This document shows, piece after piece, positions 1 to 7,116 of a stretch of DNA of 15,061 nt (positions are counted from its first letter, which is position 1; each line of letters starts with the position of its first letter). The DNA comes from Rhizophlyctis rosea (taxonomy: Eukaryota; Chytridiomycota; Chytridiomycetes; Rhizophlyctidales; Rhizophlyctidaceae), in assembly GCA_027596075.1 (NCBI GenBank), contig JADGJC010000602.1, positions 1 through 15,061 of the forward strand, written 5' to 3'. The notes beneath the pieces are model-generated. The model saw nothing but the letters and a program-made list of their open reading frames with translations. It searched no databases and was not told the DNA's origin. The position numbers and the translations under genes are program-made.

Positions 1-205
1 CGAACTTTGCAAAAAATTCTTCATAAAGTTGCTTTACTCTAGCAATTCGCGCCCTTTCGGTCGCCTCTCCGACTTTGCGAAATTTTCACAAATATTTGCT
101 TACATAAGCACCATCCATTCACCGGAATGTTCCATTTCGGGAAATTCAATTGCCCAAAGTTTGCTGCGAACGATCCTATAGTTACACAACGTACATTCGC
201 CCCAC
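1..205. other. Left-edge region without a convincing gene
   Basis: No ATG-initiated reading frame of useful length is visible. On the minus strand, a frame is open from about position 85 to the left edge (28 codons) after a TGA. Its predicted peptide is charged and helical, reading like ...ERARIARVKQLYEEFF..., but it has no start codon here. On the plus strand, a frame is open from position 2 to a TAG near 180. Either could be the end of a neighbouring viral or host gene, or chance. The stretch cannot be assigned to host flank or element. Confidence 0.3.
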
Positions 206-280
206 AGGTAGGAAAAGTTGTTGCAAAACAGGGAAACTCTTAAAAAGACTTTCTTGAGTTTGCAACAACTTTTCCTACCT
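206..280. repeat. 22-bp inverted repeat (hairpin), copy 1
   Basis: The left arm at 206-227 (starting AGGTAGGAAAAG) and the right arm at 259-280 (ending CTTTTCCTACCT) are perfect reverse complements over 22 nt, separated by a 31-nt spacer. The spacer carries an AAACTC that can pair alternatively with the GAGTTT at the edge of the right arm. The same unit recurs at 4219-4293, so it is a dispersed, conserved element. It lies about 160 bp beyond the 3' end of the primase-helicase gene. Candidate roles are a replication origin or protein-binding hairpin, or a transcript 3'-end signal of the hairpin kind known in Mimivirus. The sequence does not decide between them. Confidence 0.9.
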
Positions 281-284
281 TGGT

Positions 285-337
285 GGCACGCGATTTTTCA
301 TCACTTCACCCAACAAGACGGCACTCGATTTTTCATC
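285..337. repeat. Two-copy direct repeat beside hairpin 1
   Basis: GGCACGCGATTTTTCATC at 285-302 and GGCACTCGATTTTTCATC at 320-337 match at 17 of 18 positions with a 35-bp period. The sequence after hairpin copy 2 also begins with TGGCA followed by CGA, so part of this unit seems to belong to the duplicated block. The rest of 338-438 shows no gene or clear structure. Function is unknown; iterons or initiator-binding sites are possible. Confidence 0.6.
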
Positions 338-438
338 CTTATTACACATACACGCACATTACATACAAATCGTTCGCAGCATACAAAGTGACCACAAAGT
401 TACAAAAACGTTACTATCTAATTCTGAACGTTTCTCAA

Positions 439-3372
439 TCAATCGCATTCCATCATGTCCTCTACGTTCTCTGATTCCTGTTCTTTGATTTTTGGTGGAA
501 CTAGCATGTACCGTAAACATGTATCCAATATCCATTCACGTTCCTTATCTGTTTTATATATTCTCATCCAGTTTCCCTTTACCTTACTTTGCGCTTGCTT
601 GATCAGTGGCATCTCAAAGAAACCGTTGAGAACCTTCATTACCATCCCTTTGTTGTAATCTTGGATGCGACCATCGAAGCGAAAACTTTGGCGAATCTCG
701 TCGAATGGTATTGTAGTGGTCATATTGGCTGGTAATTCTAACTTTATTTCGTCCGATCTGAAGGTATCTGTGTTAGATGTACGATGGAAGTCAGAAAAGA
801 CAACACCGTTTTCGTTCAAGATTCTGTAGATGATGTGTTTGGTCGGTTCTTTAGAAAATACCATCTTCCGAACCTTATAGATTAGATGCGGCGTCTTATT
901 CCATATTGCGCTTAATGAGATTTCCGGCGATTCTTTGGCGAATCTGTCTTTAAAGGCAAACTTTTCTGCTTCCAATCGCATCTGCAATGTTCCGCGATTT
1001 CCGAAAATCATTTTCAAATGCTTCTCGTATGTTGATCCATCGATCAATTCAATTTTTGAATAATCAAATGTACTTTCTACGTCTTTAGCCAAAGCATTCA
1101 ATTGTGATTTGTTCTCTTCGGCAACAATACTGGTATCCGCTGGACAGATTGTGATGTTCGCCATTTCGCAAAAGAGTTTCAGTGTTTGCAATCTTTTGTT
1201 GTTCAATTTCGACAGTTCTTCGATTTCAAGATCTTTTTGTAGTTGATCCCAGATGGAGCATACAGGTCGCTCAAACTTGCGCTCTTCCTCCGCTTCGTTA
1301 CCTTCGAATGAAGTCTGTACCATGATCATGTCCATCTTTTTTGGGTGACGAACCCTAAAGAGCGCTTGAAGGAAATCACGAGAATGTAACATTAGGGAAT
1401 AGTGGCAGTAAATCTGATCAAAAACGTCCTTCAAGTCGAAGTTGACGCCAACAGAAACGGCGCTGTTTGTGACGACGACTCTTACTGTCGGATCTCCCCA
1501 GATTTCATTGGCATCCAACAAACGGCGCTTCTCTTTCTCCTTTTTGGCGTAATAAGTCAACATTTCGACTCCTTCTGTCCAACCCATCGCTATCATGAGC
1601 AATCGAGCAATCCCATCGACGCCTTTATCCCCCTTTGCATATGGAGTAAAAACGTAAAGTTTCTCACCCCTTTGCAAGGCTTGGTAGATCATTGTCAACC
1701 ATGTATCGAATGAGGCGTCCGCACCGTCTGGAGATCGACTTTTGATCAATCGCAGGTGTCGTGGAGTCGGAGGTGTTGTGGTTTTGAAAATTTCTAATTG
1801 GTCATCGCCAACAAATCCTTTGGCAAAGTTGATGGTGGTCATTGTCGTGAGCGCATCCATCATAAAGACTTTGCTCGCATCATTAATGATGTCTTTGAGT
1901 GTCACCCAATTTAGTCTAATGTTACCGACCGTAGATGCATTCCCTTCGAAAGTATACAAGATAGTTTCAATCTCATCTGCGACTACAACGTCAAAGGTTT
2001 CCATCAAGAGATGAAGCGATTGGATAGAGCAAATGACAAACTGATTGGTATCCAACAAACGCAGGCTCTTTTCAACATAAGTGATGTCCTTATAATTGAC
2101 GAACTGCATACCTTCAGCAGCCAATCTGGCTTTCGTATTGGCTGATAAGGTGATACGCGGAGTTAACCATAAGACTCTCTTGGTCGTACCCAAAATATTT
2201 GTCTTCAACCATTGGATGACCGCAACCGTTTTGCCACCACCCATGGGACCCGTCAAAATGCTCACCTTTTTCTTGGATATGTCCTTCCAGTCGTAATAGC
2301 CGCCTTCAACACCTTCATACAGTTTCTCCATCGGCAATTGAAACTGTCTGCGCATGTTGGCAGTCAATTTCGAATCTTTGATATGAGGATATAAACGCTG
2401 TAGAATGCCATCAACGACTTTGTTTGGCGTATAGTATTTGCCAGATAGTTCCCACATCTGCGCATAACGCTTGTATCTCTCGATACTACCGTCTTTTTGA
2501 TTGTTCCACCACCAAAACTTCTCGAACGGGATGCCAACATTTCTACACCAGACCATGATCCTCCAGATAGTATTGTGATCTAGACTGCCATCGCTGCCAC
2601 GAGTAGGATTAGGAATCAATGCAAGTTTTTGGAGAGGTTCTGATGTTAGCCAATCGAAGTTCTCCGGAACGGGTAAGTTGCCTTGTGGAATGGACAATAA
2701 GTCAAACTTCAAAGCCGGAGACCCATCCTTTCTACGTAAAGTTTTGGCAATCACGTTTGGCACATCAAACTTCATGTCCATGATGTTCACAGCGTCATCA
2801 TCGAAGTCATGCATGATAAGATGTTTGGAAATAGCAGTTGAACCTTCGATATATGCTTGCACGGGTTGGTTTGGTTTGGCTTGCCCAATACATTTGAAGT
2901 TCCGATTTTTGGTATAGACACCAATATCGAAGCCCATCGGTTTATATTGCAACAATAATGGCAGCATGATGGAGCGCATGTCCAACACACAGGGTGCAAA
3001 ATAATTAGAAAGGATGATGTGCCAACTGCCTTCTCGTCCGGATATATGCATCCTAGCGTTTGGAAAATGGAACAAGATGACCTTTTTGATCTCATCTAAC
3101 TCACATTCCGTTTTATCCACATCCATATACACTTTGAGTCTTCGCCCAGGGGTCAATACTTCATAAAGACCGGCTTGGTATTTCTCCAAAGCAGCCAATA
3201 GTTGTTGGATGGTTGCCGCACCCCAGAGCCGTGAGTAAGTCTTTGTGTAGGAGAGGATGAGAAATGTTTCCGTCGTGAGCAAAGATAAGACATGATCTTG
3301 TGCGCCTGATTTCACTATATTATCATTGCCCACCCATTCAATCCCCCAGTGCTTGCCATGTCTGAACCCCAT
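439..3372 (-). CDS. AEP primase fused to SF2 (origin-binding-protein-like) helicase
   Basis: A 977-aa replication protein. The N-terminal third shows archaeo-eukaryotic primase motifs: a D-x-D metal site in YMDVDKTE (D84, D86), an S-x-H motif in REGSWHI (H118), and a third motif in VYTKNRNFK ending near K166. Residues about 245-335 look like a primase C-terminal helical region. The helicase part has Walker A GPMGGGKT (375-382), motif Ia around WLTPRITLSAN, Walker B ADEIE (D466, E467) and a motif VI-like SRDFLQALFRVRH (about 664-676). This order resembles herpesvirus UL9-like helicases and the primase-helicase fusions of some large DNA viruses (family knowledge). It would prime and unwind viral DNA. 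The ATG at 3372 is chosen because the frame extends upstream only to a TTG. The last 300 residues are unassigned and might bind an origin (inference). Confidence 0.88.
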   Translation of the reverse strand: MGFRHGKHWGIEWVGNDNIVKSGAQDHVLSLLTTETFLILSYTKTYSRLWGAATIQQLLAALEKYQAGLYEVLTPGRRLKVYMDVDKTECELDEIKKVILFHFPNARMHISGREGSWHIILSNYFAPCVLDMRSIMLPLLLQYKPMGFDIGVYTKNRNFKCIGQAKPNQPVQAYIEGSTAISKHLIMHDFDDDAVNIMDMKFDVPNVIAKTLRRKDGSPALKFDLLSIPQGNLPVPENFDWLTSEPLQKLALIPNPTRGSDGSLDHNTIWRIMVWCRNVGIPFEKFWWWNNQKDGSIERYKRYAQMWELSGKYYTPNKVVDGILQRLYPHIKDSKLTANMRRQFQLPMEKLYEGVEGGYYDWKDISKKKVSILTGPMGGGKTVAVIQWLKTNILGTTKRVLWLTPRITLSANTKARLAAEGMQFVNYKDITYVEKSLRLLDTNQFVICSIQSLHLLMETFDVVVADEIETILYTFEGNASTVGNIRLNWVTLKDIINDASKVFMMDALTTMTTINFAKGFVGDDQLEIFKTTTPPTPRHLRLIKSRSPDGADASFDTWLTMIYQALQRGEKLYVFTPYAKGDKGVDGIARLLMIAMGWTEGVEMLTYYAKKEKEKRRLLDANEIWGDPTVRVVVTNSAVSVGVNFDLKDVFDQIYCHYSLMLHSRDFLQALFRVRHPKKMDMIMVQTSFEGNEAEEERKFERPVCSIWDQLQKDLEIEELSKLNNKRLQTLKLFCEMANITICPADTSIVAEENKSQLNALAKDVESTFDYSKIELIDGSTYEKHLKMIFGNRGTLQMRLEAEKFAFKDRFAKESPEISLSAIWNKTPHLIYKVRKMVFSKEPTKHIIYRILNENGVVFSDFHRTSNTDTFRSDEIKLELPANMTTTIPFDEIRQSFRFDGRIQDYNKGMVMKVLNGFFEMPLIKQAQSKVKGNWMRIYKTDKEREWILDTCLRYMLVPPKIKEQESENVEDMMECD

Positions 3373-3406
3373 AGAGTAAATTGTTTTATCTTTCAACGTG
3401 AATATA

Positions 3407-3418
3407 TTTGTTCACAAA
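3407..3418. promoter_or_regulatory. TTTGTTCAC element, copy 1 (near-palindromic)
   Basis: TTTGTTCACAAA lies 34 nt upstream of the primase-helicase ATG, in the divergent spacer shared with the small plus-strand gene. The 9-mer TTTGTTCAC recurs at 8794 and 10182, also 34-38 nt upstream of start codons. The TTTGT..ACAAA symmetry would let it act in either direction. It is probably a promoter or transcription-factor site; this is inference from recurrence and spacing only. Confidence 0.45.
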
Positions 3419-3456
3419 CGTAAGACCAGATAAAAAACGGATAAAGTATAATAAAT

Positions 3457-3468
3457 ACAAAAGCGAGG
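3457..3468 (+). promoter_or_regulatory. ACAAAAGYGAGG motif, copy 1
   Basis: ACAAAAGCGAGG stands 18 nt before the ATG at 3487. A matching ACAAAAGTGAGG stands 13 nt before the ATG at 3739. The two adjacent plus-strand genes thus share a start-proximal motif. A TATA-like TATAATAAATA sits just upstream. It could be a promoter or leader element; the evidence is only two exact-position copies plus a degenerate third at 4574. Confidence 0.3.
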
Positions 3469-3486
3469 TACAGAGTTGAACCAATT

Positions 3487-3690
3487 ATGCGCAAACCCGA
3501 CACAAACTACGTCGCCAAAGTTACAACATGCGGACAGGTGCTGACTGTGGAAGCACCGACCATCAAACAGTTGGCTGTTCTCATTGGTGTCAGCCATGTA
3601 ACATTGCACAAGATGTTGCGTAAGGAGAAGACATTGACAAAATGTGAGATCATCAAAGAGCCTTTAAACGCACCAGACGCACGTAACTGA
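3487..3690 (+). CDS. Small HTH-like protein
   Basis: A 67-aa basic protein that starts with ATG and is divergent from the primase-helicase. Residues about 25-50 (IKQLAVLIGVSHVTLHKMLR) have the spacing and character of a helix-turn-helix: a first helix, a Gly-Val turn and a polar recognition helix. The first 25 residues look like a short beta segment. This arrangement resembles small DNA-binding modules in viral or selfish-element genes, and a regulatory role is plausible. No cysteine cluster or membrane segment is present. The family is not recognised with certainty. It is followed 48 nt later by the cysteine-rich gene and shares a start-proximal motif with it, so the two are probably co-regulated. 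Confidence 0.6.
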   Translation: MRKPDTNYVAKVTTCGQVLTVEAPTIKQLAVLIGVSHVTLHKMLRKEKTLTKCEIIKEPLNAPDARN

Positions 3691-3713
3691 AAATGTTAAA
3701 ATCTTTACTCGAA

Positions 3714-3725
3714 ACAAAAGTGAGG
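3714..3725 (+). promoter_or_regulatory. ACAAAAGYGAGG motif, copy 2
   Basis: ACAAAAGTGAGG lies 13 nt upstream of the ATG at 3739 and matches the element before the preceding gene in 11 of 12 positions. The overlapping GAAACAAAAGTGA (3711-3723) recurs as GAAACGAAAGTGA at 4574-4586, in the spacer upstream of the recombinase gene. Confidence 0.3.
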
Positions 3726-3738
3726 ATAAAAATATACC

Positions 3739-4224
3739 ATGATATCTAAAGCAGTCATTTTTAAGCGTAGAATTATTGAAGAGTCTCTGGCCGATACGTA
3801 TGAACAAGCCATCCTAGAATGGATAGTCGTTGATGACGACGAAGAAGAAGATCATTGCATCTGCACTCAAAAGATCTTCAAGAGGTTCCACATCCAATGG
3901 GTTCATGATGTGTCAAAACGCTTAATTGTTGGTTGCGATTGCATCAAAAAGGTGGGGAGCGCTACGATGTATGACTATGTGAAGGCTTCCAGGAGGACGA
4001 CATTTGATTGTCGAGTCTGCAAGAAAAAGACTCCAAAAGGGACTGACGATAGCGAGGTCTGCCCTAAATGTGAACAACGGTATCTGAAATGCGTCGATTG
4101 TGGTGAATGGTTTTATTGTGCAGATCCAACAGAGCGTAAATACAAGAGAAGATGTTTAACTGATTATTGGGCATTCAAGAACAAGTCTACATACAGAAAA
4201 GAGGATCGAACGGAGAGTAGGTAG
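3739..4224 (+). CDS. Cysteine-rich, probably zinc-binding protein
   Basis: A 161-aa protein with an acidic patch (DDDEEED, about 32-38) followed by twelve cysteines. C40 and C42 pair with C66 and C68 in a C-x-C / GCDCIKK arrangement. C91-x2-C94 and C108-x2-C111 form a zinc ribbon-like pair, and C118-x2-C121 with C127 and C139 suggest another knuckle. Such multi-ribbon proteins occur in eukaryotic DNA viruses, often as presumed transcription or nucleic-acid-binding factors; no specific family is recognised. Its TAG stop lies inside the left arm of hairpin copy 2, so the transcript would end in or run through the hairpin. It sits downstream of the HTH-like gene. Confidence 0.75.
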   Translation: MISKAVIFKRRIIEESLADTYEQAILEWIVVDDDEEEDHCICTQKIFKRFHIQWVHDVSKRLIVGCDCIKKVGSATMYDYVKASRRTTFDCRVCKKKTPKGTDDSEVCPKCEQRYLKCVDCGEWFYCADPTERKYKRRCLTDYWAFKNKSTYRKEDRTESR

Positions 4225-4293
4225 GAAAAGTTGTTGCAAAAACAGGAAACTCTTTTAAACTCTCTCTTGAGTTTGCGACAACTTTTCCTATCT
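4219..4293. repeat. 22-bp inverted repeat (hairpin), copy 2
   Basis: The left arm at 4219-4240 is identical to the left arm of copy 1. The right arm at 4272-4293 differs from copy 1 at two positions, and both changes produce G-T/G-U wobble pairs when read as a plus-strand transcript, so folding is preserved. The spacer is 31 nt in both copies and of related sequence (AGGGAAACTCTT versus AGGAAACTCTTT). It lies between the convergent genes ending at 4224 and 4343, as expected for a 3'-end signal. Together with copy 1 it brackets the replication block, which also fits an origin or duplication boundary. Confidence 0.9.
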
Positions 4294-4342
4294 GTGTGGC
4301 AAACGAATTGGATGATTTTTTACTGTGGTATGATCTTTACAT

Positions 4343-4549
4343 TCACTCCGAATCATAAGGGCGCATCAATCGAGCCGACGATTCCGCAGCCCGTTCCGCC
4401 AGTTTCTTCCGCCAACAATCAGGACACCTGATGCGACCCCATTTCGCCATGAACATCAATTGGCAATCTTTGCATTTCTTTTCTTTGAACCAAGCGTCGT
4501 AATCGATCTTTTTCTTTGGCTGTTTCTGTTCAGTCATTCTGTTTATCAT
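4343..4549 (-). CDS. Small zinc-ribbon protein
   Basis: A 68-aa protein (64 aa from the second ATG at 4537). After a lysine-rich start it carries C-K-D-C, a 12-residue linker and C-P-D-C, which is a four-cysteine zinc ribbon, then a basic/Ala-rich helix (WRKKLAERAAESSARL). The ribbon plus basic helix suggests nucleic-acid binding. It is convergent with the cysteine-rich gene across hairpin copy 2, and divergent from the recombinase gene across a 232-bp spacer. No family could be named. The paired C-x2-C motifs make a chance frame unlikely despite the short length. Confidence 0.6.
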   Translation of the reverse strand: MINRMTEQKQPKKKIDYDAWFKEKKCKDCQLMFMAKWGRIRCPDCWRKKLAERAAESSARLMRPYDSE

Positions 4550-4645
4550 TGGATGAAGTTACTATTTTTCCTTGAAACGAAAGTGACCGAGTCTTATATG
4601 CGATCTTCAAAAGTACCCAATGATATGCCAAAACTTTTCAGCCTT

Positions 4646-4684
4646 ATGACTACAACATGGTTGTAATCATAACGTCGTTACGAT
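4646..4684. repeat. Two overlapping palindromes upstream of the recombinase
   Basis: Positions 4646-4670 form a 25-nt hairpin (ATGACTACAAC, loop ATG, GTTGTAATCAT) with one mismatch. Positions 4666-4684 (ATCATAACGTCGTTACGAT) form a second palindrome with one mismatched pair around a central T. They share five bases. The spacer sits between the minus-strand zinc-ribbon gene and the tyrosine recombinase gene, so they may be operators, a recombinase site or an origin. The remainder of 4550-4781 shows no gene. Confidence 0.55.
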
Positions 4685-4781
4685 AGCGTTGGGCGTGCCT
4701 CATTTATCAATAACGGACTATTAAAGATGCGTTCCAGAAAAAACCCATTACCTATACAGTAATTAAAGCACATCAATCAAC

Positions 4782-5846
4782 ATGTCAACCATCCATCTCC
4801 ACAAAGTCTCCCTTACTACTATCCTTGGTAGCGCCATCATCAAAGATGGTCGGTACAAAGGTCAACCGTTGGGTGACAGCAAAGCCAGATTGACGTTCGT
4901 CACAGAGTGCCAACGTCGTGGTTTTTTTGAAACCTGGGAGAAGTTGACTGACATGAACAATGTCATCGACTTTGCAAAGATCAAAAACAAGGAAAATAGT
5001 TCTTTAGCAGCGGCGCTTAAACACGTCTCGACCTTGCTCAACTATACACCTTGGGAATACTGCGGATGTACGGAGGATCAATTGACGGATCTTGTCCAGC
5101 GTTATCGAGACGAGATAAAAAGACTAGAGAAGAAACATGAAACCAAGAGGAAAGATAATATAGTCCCGGAGAATCCTAAAGTAGCATTGATAGACGATTG
5201 GGCGGATTTTGCGGAGAAAGCCTTGCAACATTATTTGGACGCGGAACGCGTGTATTTTGGCGGACAGAACGTGACGGCGAAACACATGTACGACTTTCGC
5301 CAACGTCTTTCAATCATCTTGTCCACTTTGTTTTACAACGTGAGAAGCGCTTGGAGGACTGTCAAGAAATTCAACCATCCGGGCGTTGACATCAGCAAAG
5401 ACAATGTCATTTTTTGGGATCAAAAGAATCCGCAGAACATCTGTGTCCTTTGGAACGATACTAAAACGTTACGCCGTGGGGAATGGTTCTTCCAATCGTT
5501 GGCTGGCACGCAGATCTGTGAACATCTCCATCGCTACCTGACCAGCCCCCAGATGACCAACAACTCGCCGTATCTCCTCCCTGACATGGACGGAAATGGG
5601 ATCAAACAAGACACCTTCCGTCAACATATCCAAGATCATTGCCAAATCTTCTATGGCAAGCCTGTGGGCATTTGGCAAATGCGTATCAAACAGAACACCG
5701 TTTGGATGGAAGCGTATGCAGGGGGATCGGAGGCGGAGATTGAATGGATGTCAGCACAGTTTCATCATTCCAAAGAAGAACACCGTTTATATGTGCAACA
5801 TGAGAGGAATGTCCAATTGCAAGATCCGGAAGAACAGGATGAATAG
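4782..5846 (+). CDS. Tyrosine recombinase-like integrase
   Basis: A 354-aa protein. The C-terminal half fits the tyrosine recombinase catalytic layout: an Arg in a box I-like LFYNVRSAWR (R188), a beta-hairpin Lys in LWNDTKTLRRGEW (K228), a box II Arg in GIWQMRIKQNT (R301, with Gln instead of the usual His two to three residues earlier), then FHHSKEEHRLYV giving His 328/329 and the probable nucleophile Tyr337. The N-terminal 130 residues include a Lys/Arg-rich helix (about 104-125) and probably a DNA-binding arm domain. Such recombinases occur in some PLVs and virophages (family knowledge). It would cut and rejoin DNA through a 3'-phosphotyrosine. It abuts the DDE integrase tail to tail, with one base between stops. 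The weakened box II leaves activity uncertain. Confidence 0.72.
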   Translation: MSTIHLHKVSLTTILGSAIIKDGRYKGQPLGDSKARLTFVTECQRRGFFETWEKLTDMNNVIDFAKIKNKENSSLAAALKHVSTLLNYTPWEYCGCTEDQLTDLVQRYRDEIKRLEKKHETKRKDNIVPENPKVALIDDWADFAEKALQHYLDAERVYFGGQNVTAKHMYDFRQRLSIILSTLFYNVRSAWRTVKKFNHPGVDISKDNVIFWDQKNPQNICVLWNDTKTLRRGEWFFQSLAGTQICEHLHRYLTSPQMTNNSPYLLPDMDGNGIKQDTFRQHIQDHCQIFYGKPVGIWQMRIKQNTVWMEAYAGGSEAEIEWMSAQFHHSKEEHRLYVQHERNVQLQDPEEQDE

Positions 5847-5847
5847 T

Positions 5848-7083
5848 TTAGTTTGGATGTGTTCTATCATACTCTCGAACCAGATCCATGGCATTACGTA
5901 GATTAGTTTTAGTTTCCCATGTACTTTCTCTTACGCTGTATCCAAGCCACTTGACTTTGTATTTGGTGACTCCTCTGTATGTGCGTCTGTCTAATATACT
6001 CTCAACCTCATACCTGTCTGCTGTACCCTCAACGGGACCAGGTCTCCTTTCTACTTCAGGGATCTTCTGCATTTCTTCAGGAGGCGGCACTTTCATGAGT
6101 TCTCCTCTTGGTATGAGACCTTTGACAATTTCTTCTGTTTCTACATTCATGATCTTGTACGAATCTGTAATATTAGGATTCTTTCTGTTTTTGAAGACTT
6201 TGACGATCTGATACATTTCCGGTCGCCAATAGCCCTCTTTTGAACCTTTCCGAATCTTATGGTAATCGTAAGTGAGCCGCCAACGGACATAATCATCCGC
6301 CTCCAAGGATTCAGTCGGTGACGCTTTCCCTTTGTAACGCTTGTTGGCTTTTGCCTGAATGGATTCGCCAACGGCTTCGTGAATTGATTCATCATTCTCA
6401 ATGTCATCCGGTGTCTTTCCTGTCGCAAAGGTGATGGTTTGGTTGATCATGTTAACTACTCCAGGCAGCAATGTGACCCAATCCTGCGTGCCTTTGGCTT
6501 TCATTGTTTGAAACAATGTTTTGGCGATTAAACCATTTTTTGCCTCCACAATCCCGTTACTTTGAGGTGTGTGTGGGCGAGAATAACTCAACTTGATATC
6601 ATGATCCGCACACCATTGTGGAAATTCACCCAAAAAACTGCTGCTGTTGTCGCTTTGCAAGTACGAACACTTCATCCCTTGCGCCAAAAAGGATTCCATC
6701 GCTTTGATGGCATTGTCAACAGTCTGGATCTTGCATGCGTATGAGTAAACCTTCTTGGAAAAAATATCAACGGCATTGAACAGACTGTCGAATCCATTAT
6801 ACGCCGAATTGCTCATATCTTTACCATCGAGTTGAATAGATCCTAATTTTTTGGCAATTATAGGTCTTACAATCTGCCTTGACATGACTGGTCGCGTGTT
6901 GACTTGCCAAAGTTCTTGATGTTTGAACCAGTCCAGCACGGCACGTTGGCTCGCGGTCGACTCTGGGTACTTCACTTTGAATAGATGGTACAGGCGATCA
7001 CGACCAAACACAGCCCCGCTATAGTACAGTTCTTTCAGATGGTCTTTATCTTCTTCGTTCAAAGGTCTAAAGTAGTTCGGCAT
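5848..7083 (-). CDS. Maverick/retroviral-type DDE integrase with C-terminal chromodomain
   Basis: A 411-aa integrase. Residues about 15-62 are a helical N-terminal region ending in a W-F-K-H-Q-E motif typical of Maverick-type integrases, with no HHCC zinc finger visible. The RNase H-fold core has D86 (SIQLDGKD), D145 (LQSDNSS) and E180 (PQSNGIVEAKNG), with 34 residues between the last two by my count. Residues 265-330 look like the SH3-like C-terminal domain. Residues 357-410 (YEVESILDRR...YKVKWLGY...STWE) form a chromodomain with cage aromatics Y358, W379 and W389. It inserts element DNA into the host genome; in chromointegrases the chromodomain steers insertion to methylated-histone chromatin (family knowledge). 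The start is ATG, divergent from the 55-aa gene. Confidence 0.95.
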   Translation of the reverse strand: MPNYFRPLNEEDKDHLKELYYSGAVFGRDRLYHLFKVKYPESTASQRAVLDWFKHQELWQVNTRPVMSRQIVRPIIAKKLGSIQLDGKDMSNSAYNGFDSLFNAVDIFSKKVYSYACKIQTVDNAIKAMESFLAQGMKCSYLQSDNSSSFLGEFPQWCADHDIKLSYSRPHTPQSNGIVEAKNGLIAKTLFQTMKAKGTQDWVTLLPGVVNMINQTITFATGKTPDDIENDESIHEAVGESIQAKANKRYKGKASPTESLEADDYVRWRLTYDYHKIRKGSKEGYWRPEMYQIVKVFKNRKNPNITDSYKIMNVETEEIVKGLIPRGELMKVPPPEEMQKIPEVERRPGPVEGTADRYEVESILDRRTYRGVTKYKVKWLGYSVRESTWETKTNLRNAMDLVREYDRTHPN

Positions 7084-7116
7084 TATTCTTTAATATTAAG
7101 TAAAGGATAACAACAA

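Noticed and set aside
285..337. Possible CRISPR-like array
   Set aside because: There are only two repeat copies, with a 17-nt gap, in a eukaryotic virus-like element and without cas genes.
280..474. Plus-strand frame of 64 codons near the left end
   Set aside because: It begins with TTG, spans the direct repeats and non-coding DNA, has low-complexity composition, and overlaps the end of the primase-helicase gene.
1402..1713. Plus-strand frame of 103 codons inside the primase-helicase
   Set aside because: It is antisense to conserved helicase sequence, so it is a shadow frame.
439..3372. Reassigned genetic code (TGA as sense) to explain the split gene
   Set aside because: The long primase-helicase has no internal TGA and several genes end with TGA, so the standard code fits.
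5596..5901. Plus-strand frame of 101 codons over the recombinase 3' end
   Set aside because: Shadow of the recombinase catalytic region in another frame.
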